In this document: positions 12,041-64,000 of the stretch, piece by piece
Layout: the number at the start of each line of letters is the position of its first letter
Numbering within the stretch: the first letter of the stretch is position 1
Assembly (NCBI GenBank): GCA_025642075.2
Contig: JAODUO010000066.1
Span: 298,501-362,500, forward strand
From: Ridgeia piscesae
Lineage: Eukaryota > Annelida > Polychaeta > Sabellida > Siboglinidae
Direction of reading: 5' to 3'
Length of the DNA: 64,000 nucleotides
Position numbers and translations under genes: made by a program
The notes under the pieces: generated by a model
Told to the model about the DNA's origin: nothing
What the model saw: the letters and a program-made list of their open reading frames with translations, nothing else
Databases searched by the model: none

Positions 12041-14034
12041 GAATTGTTTTTTTTTAACAAATCATATTGAATTATGTATTACGAATATATACATTTCATC
12101 GTGCATTCCTGAATGCATGAGATGTCCATGGGAAGGTGTCTAATCAAGCTACAGCTGAAATTAGAAATTCAAAGAGAAGCTACGAACAAAAAATAGCTTT
12201 TAATATAAAACATGACAGCAAGAGTTTTTATGCGTATGTTCGAAGTAAACAGAAAGTTCAGGATAAGGTCGGTCCTCTAGAAGGTAGTGATGGAAACATA
12301 ATAACAGAGGGATTCTTAATGGCAGAAAACCTAAATGAGTACTTTAGTTCGGTTGTTTACCAGGGAAGATATTAGTATATTACCAGTACTTGAGACTAAG
12401 TTCGAAGGGAGAGAGTTTGACTATTTAGGACAACTAATTGTAACCCCAACAATGGTAGCTAGGAAAATAAAAGATATGAAGGATAATAAATCACCTGGAG
12501 TGGATGGGATTCCTCCCAAATTACTATTGGAAATTGTAGAACAAATCAGCATACCGCTTGCAACAGTGTTCAATTTGTCATTAGAGGAGGGAATAGTTCC
12601 GTTAGAATGGAAAGAAGCAAACATTATACCATTATTTAAAAAAGGTTCGAGAAACAAGTCAGAGAACTATAGACCAGTGAGTTTAACATCGGTGATTTGC
12701 AAACTATTAGAAAGACTAATTAAAGATCACCTGGTTGATTTTCTTGTTAAAAATAAATTGATAAACCCATCTCAATATGGGTTTTTAAAAGCGAGGTCAT
12801 GCTTAACAAATATGTTATGTTTTTTGGAAGATGTCACAAAGTGGCTAGATGAGGGATCACCAGTAGATATAATCTACTTAGATTTAAAAAAGCCTTTGAC
12901 AAAGTGCCACACCAAAGACTACTACTTAAACTAAAGGCCCATGGCATAGGAAATGGAATGATCAACTGGATAGAAAAATGGCTTATTGATAGAAGACAAA
13001 GAGTAGTTGTTGATGGGGAGGTTTCAAACTGGAAAGCGGTTTTGAGTGGAGTACCGCAGGGATCAGTACTGGGACCTATTTTATTCTTAATATATATCAA
13101 TGATTTGGATGATGACATAACAAGCAAGGTGTTGAAGTTTGCGGACGACACAAAAGTGTTTAGGAAAATTAAAAGTGATGCAGATAGACAGCATTTACAA
13201 GATGATCTTAATAAGTTGATAGAATGGTCTGAGAAGTGGCAAATGCTGTTTAATTTTGGAAAGTGTAAGTGCCTTCACACAGGACATGGGAATGAAGATG
13301 CACAATATACAATGGGTGATACTGTACTAAATACTACCTTAAAGGAAAATGACTTAGGGTTAACTATTAGTGCTGACATGAAGGTATCAGAGCAGTGTGG
13401 AATTGCAGCAGCGAAGGGAAACCAAATTCTTGGATTAATTAGGCGAAATATAGTGTACAAAGAAAAAGAACTAATAATACCGCTGTATAAAACAATAGTT
13501 AGGCCTCACTTAGAATATTGTATACAAGCATGGAGGCCATATCGCAAGAAGGATATTGATATGCTAGAAAGAGTACAAAGGAGAGCAACCAAAATGATAC
13601 CAAAACTCAGGAATATTAGTTATGAAATGCGTCTAAAAGAATGTGGTTTAACAACACTAGAAACCAGAAGATTGAGAGGAGATCAGATTGAGGTGTTTAA
13701 AATATTGAATGGATATGAAAATATTGACAGAAATATTTTTTCACAGTCAAGGAAGAGAGAAGGACTCGAGGACATGGAGTTACATTAGCAAAGAAGCAGT
13801 GTAGACTAGATATTAGAAAATTTTCATTTTCACAAAGAACAGTAAACGAATGGAACAGATTATCAGCTGATTGTGTAGGTGCTAGTAGTGTTAATATATT
13901 TAAAAATAAAATCGACATATACCTAAGACGGGCGGGGTATACTTAGATAGATAGGTTGGACTCTCGATAAGCCAAATGGCTTCCTAGTCCACCTGCCATC
14001 TAGAGTTGAATCTCTAGGTGGCAATCTTGTTGTT
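12041..14034 (+). mobile_element. CR1/jockey-like retroelement copy B (RT-bearing, 5'-truncated)
   Basis: This is the most complete of three related copies. It covers part of the endonuclease-RT linker (12136 onward), then the RT with NIIPLFKKGSRNKSENYRPV, motif A YLDLKKPLTK (frameshifted near 12888 by loss of one T in a T/A run; copy C keeps the frame), motif [14 protein letters not shown], and motif C KFADDTKVF. A long C-terminal domain ends near 13788 and the 3' UTR matches copies A and C. A second frameshift lies near 12345. The 11-nt AATCGAGTCAA occurs at 12030-12040 and again at 14035-14045, a plausible target-site duplication, although 12041-12135 is not recognised as element sequence. 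Confidence 0.85.
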
Positions 14035-14045
14035 AATCGAGTCAA

Positions 14046-15228
14046 CATAAGCAATCCAGCATCATCGCTACTCACACTATAGTCATAGGTATGAAGTGAC
14101 CATTAATAGTACGTTTAGTTGGTGACTGGTCCGTGGGCACGACACCAGTAGTAGCTCGCGTGTATAACAAACCTTTACTACCCCGTCCATAGAATTATTA
14201 TTTACATTAAAATGTATTGTTAACATGGATGGCGTTATTATCATCACGAGTAAACATATTACCGAGTGTGAGTCTTCATTACATTAGTAGTAGCCAGCAA
14301 ACCAGCAGTTGGGTTGTTTATCAACAGTCACGCACTGTAGCTGTACGCCAGCGACGTGAACTAGTACCGCCTACTGGCATAGTCAGTGAGCCTGTGACCA
14401 TCCAAGCGTGCAGGTCGCATTGGCGATAGCTGTGCACCTAATCAATCATCGCCGTGGCACAGGTTGTACCAAGACAGTCTTTAGCGAAAACAAATAACGT
14501 ACACACGTAAATGTGGTGGTGCATCGAGTAAATGACGGCGATAAGATACCTGCCAAATAGGCCAGCGTGTACACTAGAGAAAGCAACTTACAACAAATAA
14601 GTAACAGGAAAGCGATCCGAAGTCACCAGTGACTATACAGTAATGTTCCCGTGAGTTTCTTGGTGGTTTCGTCATGAGCAACATCACCATTCGGTCGGAA
14701 CCAGATTTCTGCGACAGCAAAAGAGCATAAAATCACTAAGCTGCGACCTAGCTACATGATCACTAGTTGGTTTATTGAACAGGGTGCAAAGTTATCCGGT
14801 GTTTTAGAGACAAACAGTATGTTATCAACATTGTTACCCAATTTTGAGGGTTGTGGCTCAGAGAACCCGTGTTTGAATCGCGCAGTGCTTTATCGGAACT
14901 TGGGCAAACTCTTTCGCCCTACGATCCTTTAGATAACTCAGCTGTATGAATGTGTACCTGTGGATATTTGTGTATGAATAGTCGTCGAACATTATTTGCG
15001 CCATCGCTGGATGCTTTCCATAAAGGTCGCAATGGTGTTCGATAGTTTATTTGAACGTTATAAACACATTGTACTGCATGACGACTGGCAGATGTTTTGG
15101 TGGTAGACAAGTTGGTAACAGTAGCGGATGAAGACATTCGTGGGTTCTAGACACAGTGCACTCTGGGTAAAACTACCTAAAAGGCATTCAACTAAAAACT
15201 TCACTATTCATATTACACAAATATATAA

Positions 15229-15230
<2 letters not shown>
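14046..15230. other. Unannotated intergenic DNA
   Basis: No protein domain is recognised. A SINE-like fragment (14833-14960) is listed separately. The rest shows nothing that I can name. Confidence 0.5.
14833..14960 (+). mobile_element. Degenerate tRNA-type SINE fragment
   Basis: A B-box-like GTTTGAATCGC is followed by ACTTGGGCAAACTCTTTCG, then CAGCTGTATGAATGTGTACC. The order B box, CTTGGGCAA, CAGCTG, GTACC is seen in bodies of invertebrate and fish tRNA-SINEs as I recall them. The A box region is damaged. Confidence 0.4.
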
Positions 15231-15231
<1 letters not shown>

Positions 15232-15299
<68 letters not shown>

Positions 15300-15323
15300 T
15301 TATATATTTTAATATGAATGTGA

Positions 15324-15380
<57 letters not shown>
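15232..15380. repeat. (TA)n microsatellites
   Basis: Two near-pure TA tracts (15232-15296 and 15329-15380) separated by a short AT-rich spacer. Confidence 0.95.
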
Positions 15381-15384
<4 letters not shown>

Positions 15385-15551
15385 TATTATGTATTATGTA
15401 TGTATTATGTATTGTATGTATTAATCACAATTTTATGAAGAGTTCGATTCAGCTCAATAAAAGGTGGCGTCTCGATAGCGAATACCATAGTCTTAGTGAG
15501 TGAAGTCTACAGATTCTATGCTTTGTGTTTGGACATGATCTGTTTTAAGGG

Positions 15552-15554
<3 letters not shown>

Positions 15555-15626
<72 letters not shown>

Positions 15627-15712
15627 AAGATACATGCAAACACATACATACATACGTACATACATACATACATGCATACATAGATGCACACATACACACG
15701 CCCGCACACACG

Positions 15713-15788
<76 letters not shown>
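15555..15788. repeat. (TA)n, (CATA)n and (CA)n microsatellite cluster
   Basis: Pure TA at 15555-15624, CATA/CATG-type tetramers at 15640-15700, then (CA)n to 15788. Confidence 0.95.
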
Positions 15789-15791
<3 letters not shown>

Positions 15792-15799
15792 ATATTGAG

Positions 15800-16736
15800 C
15801 AAGTTAGTCCATTATACTTTGCTTTAGTTCATTTAGCATGGCAGGAGGCTTCCCAGAGAGGTTGAGATGGTGCTCGATTGAATAGGTCTATCAGGGAATA
15901 AACAATGAAGAGTCTTGATCAGTTCACAGGCCTGGATACAGCGCTATATCAGAGCTTTACTTTGTAATGGTTTTATATCGAATCATGACCGTCTTCGATG
16001 TAGCCGTTATAGCTATGGTTTGGGCTAACTTTGACACGTTAGTGCTTTAATGCCGTCAACGTCATTCCGGGCATACAAACAGGCCGCAGCGACAATCTGT
16101 GCGTTACCGCCGTGAGCGATATAGTAGCATATGCGGATGCAAATCTGGTCGGTCTTTGTGTCTCAAACATTTGCTAAATATACATATTTTTGGAGAAGAA
16201 AGATGCCTGAGATGACTGTGAAAGCTGGAACTAATGCAATGAGGTACAACATTTAGACAAACATCATTATATAGTCAACGTCGATATCAAGGTGGAAAAT
16301 ATGTAATACGAATTCGAAAAATGTGCCGTATCATGCCTTGCTATCTACGTTTCAAGGAACAGTCTATGCTCGATATTTTTGTTGACTCTGGCCTTGTTTA
16401 GCCCGACACTGGTTGGTAGTTTCTATGGCAGGAGGGCAAGTGAAATAGCTTAATGCAATAGCCCCATTTTCATGTTAAAACGCAGTGACATAATTTTTAT
16501 CGTTGCAAGCGAGATGCGGTGAATCGATCAAGCACAATATTCAAGGCGTGACTGAATACGTCAAAGATTTTATAGGAATTGTTTATGATGAAAGTAATAC
16601 AAGAACATGGCAACTTGGTGGGTAAGTATTTTGATAATATGCCATGTCGAATTATTAGGCCCATTCGCGGCAACGGCAATGGCTACTTGCTAACCATTCA
16701 CTAAACCCTTTTTTCCAGGGGTTATGTAATGCCCAT
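15800..16736. other. Unannotated intergenic DNA
   Basis: No domain, repeat or RNA gene recognised in about 0.9 kb. Confidence 0.5.
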
Positions 16737-16832
16737 TTTGGTTGGTGTTAGTGGGTTAGGGTTGGTGTTAGTGTTTGGGTTAGGGTTAGGGTTAATGTTA
16801 CTGTTAGTATTAGGGTTAGGGTTAGGTTGAAG
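16737..16832. repeat. Interstitial telomere-like (TTAGGG) repeats
   Basis: Degenerate GGGTTA-type hexamers with interspersed GTTAGTG and GTTAATG variants. Short perfect runs GGGTTAGGGTTAGGGTTA occur near 16776 and 16811. Confidence 0.8.
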
Positions 16833-16989
16833 GCACTTTTGACATGATTGACATTAGTTGGTTTACATGCATTTACGTGAGTGGTTAGCAAGTAGCCACC
16901 TCCTCAAAGTTATGCCGCGGTCCCGTTTTATAGGCCGTGGACCGTAGAGAGCGCGGTACATTGGGTGAGATCAACACAGCAAGATAGGC

Positions 16990-16993
<4 letters not shown>

Positions 16994-17040
<47 letters not shown>
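16994..17040. repeat. (TA)n microsatellite
   Basis: Pure TA tract about 245 bp upstream of the start codon of the LRP-like gene. Confidence 0.95.
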
Positions 17041-17042
<2 letters not shown>

Positions 17043-17285
17043 CATCTTATTCGATGCCAAAAACGTTTATTTGCGAACATATACGCTGCGAAGATCGAGG
17101 GTAGGCTGGGCGGAGTGTGGCGGGCTGGAGTGACACGACTTAATGAAAAGTCTTCAACTCGTCGCACTCTGTTCACACAAAAAAGACTTTGACCAACCTA
17201 CCTTGTGTAAAAAGTTGAATTTCTTAAACTTGTTTTATTACTTTGTTGGTAATTGTGATACAAATTTTATTTCATACAGCCGAGG

Positions 17286-62889
<45,604 letters not shown>

Positions 62890-64000
62890 GTGAGGAAGTA
62901 GTAATAAGACGACACTAAAGTATCGGATTTGTTTGACATAATCTGCAGTGAAATAAATAAGTACATTTGTTTCTTTTAAACTGTGTTACGTTAAGGTCAT
63001 ACAAGCTGTTCAAGTTGAAACTTGGGCCACGCGCTCTTGCAAGATTAAAACAACTAACATATTTTACATGATTGATTTGTAAAGTGCATTGGCGCAAATG
63101 TGTTCATATCTATGCATTCATTGTGGCTTTTCATTATCATTGACAAAAGCATTTTAGTAAGACACCGTGTATGTAATGTAATTGCCACACATTTTGCATA
63201 ATCAAACCAGTCGTTCTAATTGTTGAAATATATATCTGTATTAAATGGTGGCTGAAACGTTTTAACAACTATTACCCAAACATGTGGTAACAAACATTAC
63301 CCAAACATACCATTTAGAGGATAAGTGACCATGATTTACTGAACACTAAGCCACGGTATATTTAAAATATTATTTTCAAACTTGGTAATTTTTTACCACA
63401 GTGCGCCATCATAGTTATGCTCAAGTAACAGTTGGCTTGATAAGCTCCGGACTATCTAATCAATGTAAAGTTTCGATTTTTTTCCTATTTACTTAATCAA
63501 CAGACATTTCTGCGCGAAAACAACAATATGGTGCCATACTATATGTGGTAAGCGTTTATGGATCAACACATCAGTTTTGTTCGAAATTAATTTTTTTTAT
63601 TAAGTAACGACCGCTTACAATTAACTAGCCAAAGTCTTTTACACATTACGGTGCGGGACTTGCGGAATGACGAATTCCCATGAGTCCGAGAATTTCCTAA
63701 CCAATTGTTGAAGCCGCATGACAAAAATCATTCGCAATTATTGTGAGTACGTGTATCGTTTGTTTGTTTGAGTCTGGTAAGAAATCAAGTCAGGTTCGCC
63801 GATGGAGCGCGTACCTATTTGCGCGTCATTACTTCATTAATATTAATGAGGACAGACTGAAATAATTTTATTGATTGAATGCCGTAATTTAATTTAACCT
63901 CTTCATTTTGAACAAGTATAAAACTTAGTTGTTGACTTATATAACGCCCACTATGTATAACATGACACCATATTCTTGTTTTCACGCAGAAATGTAAATT
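62890..64000 (+). other. Intron beginning after cassette 4 exon E
   Basis: No EGF exon found. One possible small exon (63504-63547) is discussed as a finding; otherwise AT-rich DNA. Confidence 0.5.

Noticed and set aside
15128..15802. Tyr-Ile repeat frames over (TA)n tracts
   Set aside because: Simple-sequence artefacts.
16747..16832. True chromosome end at the TTAGGG-like tract
   Set aside because: Unique sequence and a multi-exon gene continue on the right and other DNA on the left; repeats are short and degenerate.

Overview
The window is eukaryotic (metazoan) genomic DNA. Split GT-AG exons, AT-rich introns, long (TA)n, (CA)n and (CTGT)n microsatellites, CR1/L2-like and other non-LTR retroelements, a tRNA-derived SINE and TTAGGG-type interstitial repeats all point to an invertebrate such as a lophotrochozoan or a non-vertebrate deuterostome. 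The species cannot be fixed from sequence alone. Codon use in the exons fits the standard code.

Layout. Positions 1-3830 are a tandem array of about 1.2-1.3 kb units. Positions 3.9-16.9 kb are intergenic and filled with decayed retroelements on both strands, a SINE, a MITE and microsatellites. From 17.3 kb to beyond the right edge lies one plus-strand gene. It starts with a signal-peptide exon at 17286, followed by four repeats of one six-exon cassette (exons A-F). Exons A-E together encode one six-bladed YWTD-type beta-propeller and exon F encodes an EGF-like domain. Cassette 1 spans 18152-33221, cassette 2 36047-43623, cassette 3 45801-55864 and cassette 4 56492-62889 (its EGF exon is not found before the window ends). 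All splice phases agree between cassettes, which makes the model strong. The product is an LDL-receptor-related-protein-like extracellular protein of at least about 1,220 residues. Signal peptide followed directly by alternating propeller and EGF modules is the order seen in LRP5/6-type ectodomains, but I cannot assign orthology. The third cassette carries an apparent 1-nt frameshift in exon B and an EGF exon that has lost four of six cysteines.

The introns hold most of the mobile DNA. The intron at 22009-33083 contains a three-level nest. A minus-strand endonuclease/reverse-transcriptase element (about 22030-29935) is split by a DNA transposon (23298-28339). That transposon has roughly 1-kb terminal inverted repeats, a GTA target duplication and a decayed transposase. 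Its right arm is in turn split by a 1.3-kb CR1/jockey-like copy (about 26519-27808). A related retroelement at 43876-45585 preserves the empty target site and proves the insertion. Downstream in the same intron an L2-like element carries a 2A-like NPGP motif. Other intronic features are a 1.16-kb (CTGT)n tract, a 21 x 28-bp minisatellite, Ty3/gypsy fossils on both sides of one exon, a degenerate CACGTT-rich array and a TTAA-flanked MITE. No protein-coding gene other than the LRP-like gene and transposon remnants is supported.
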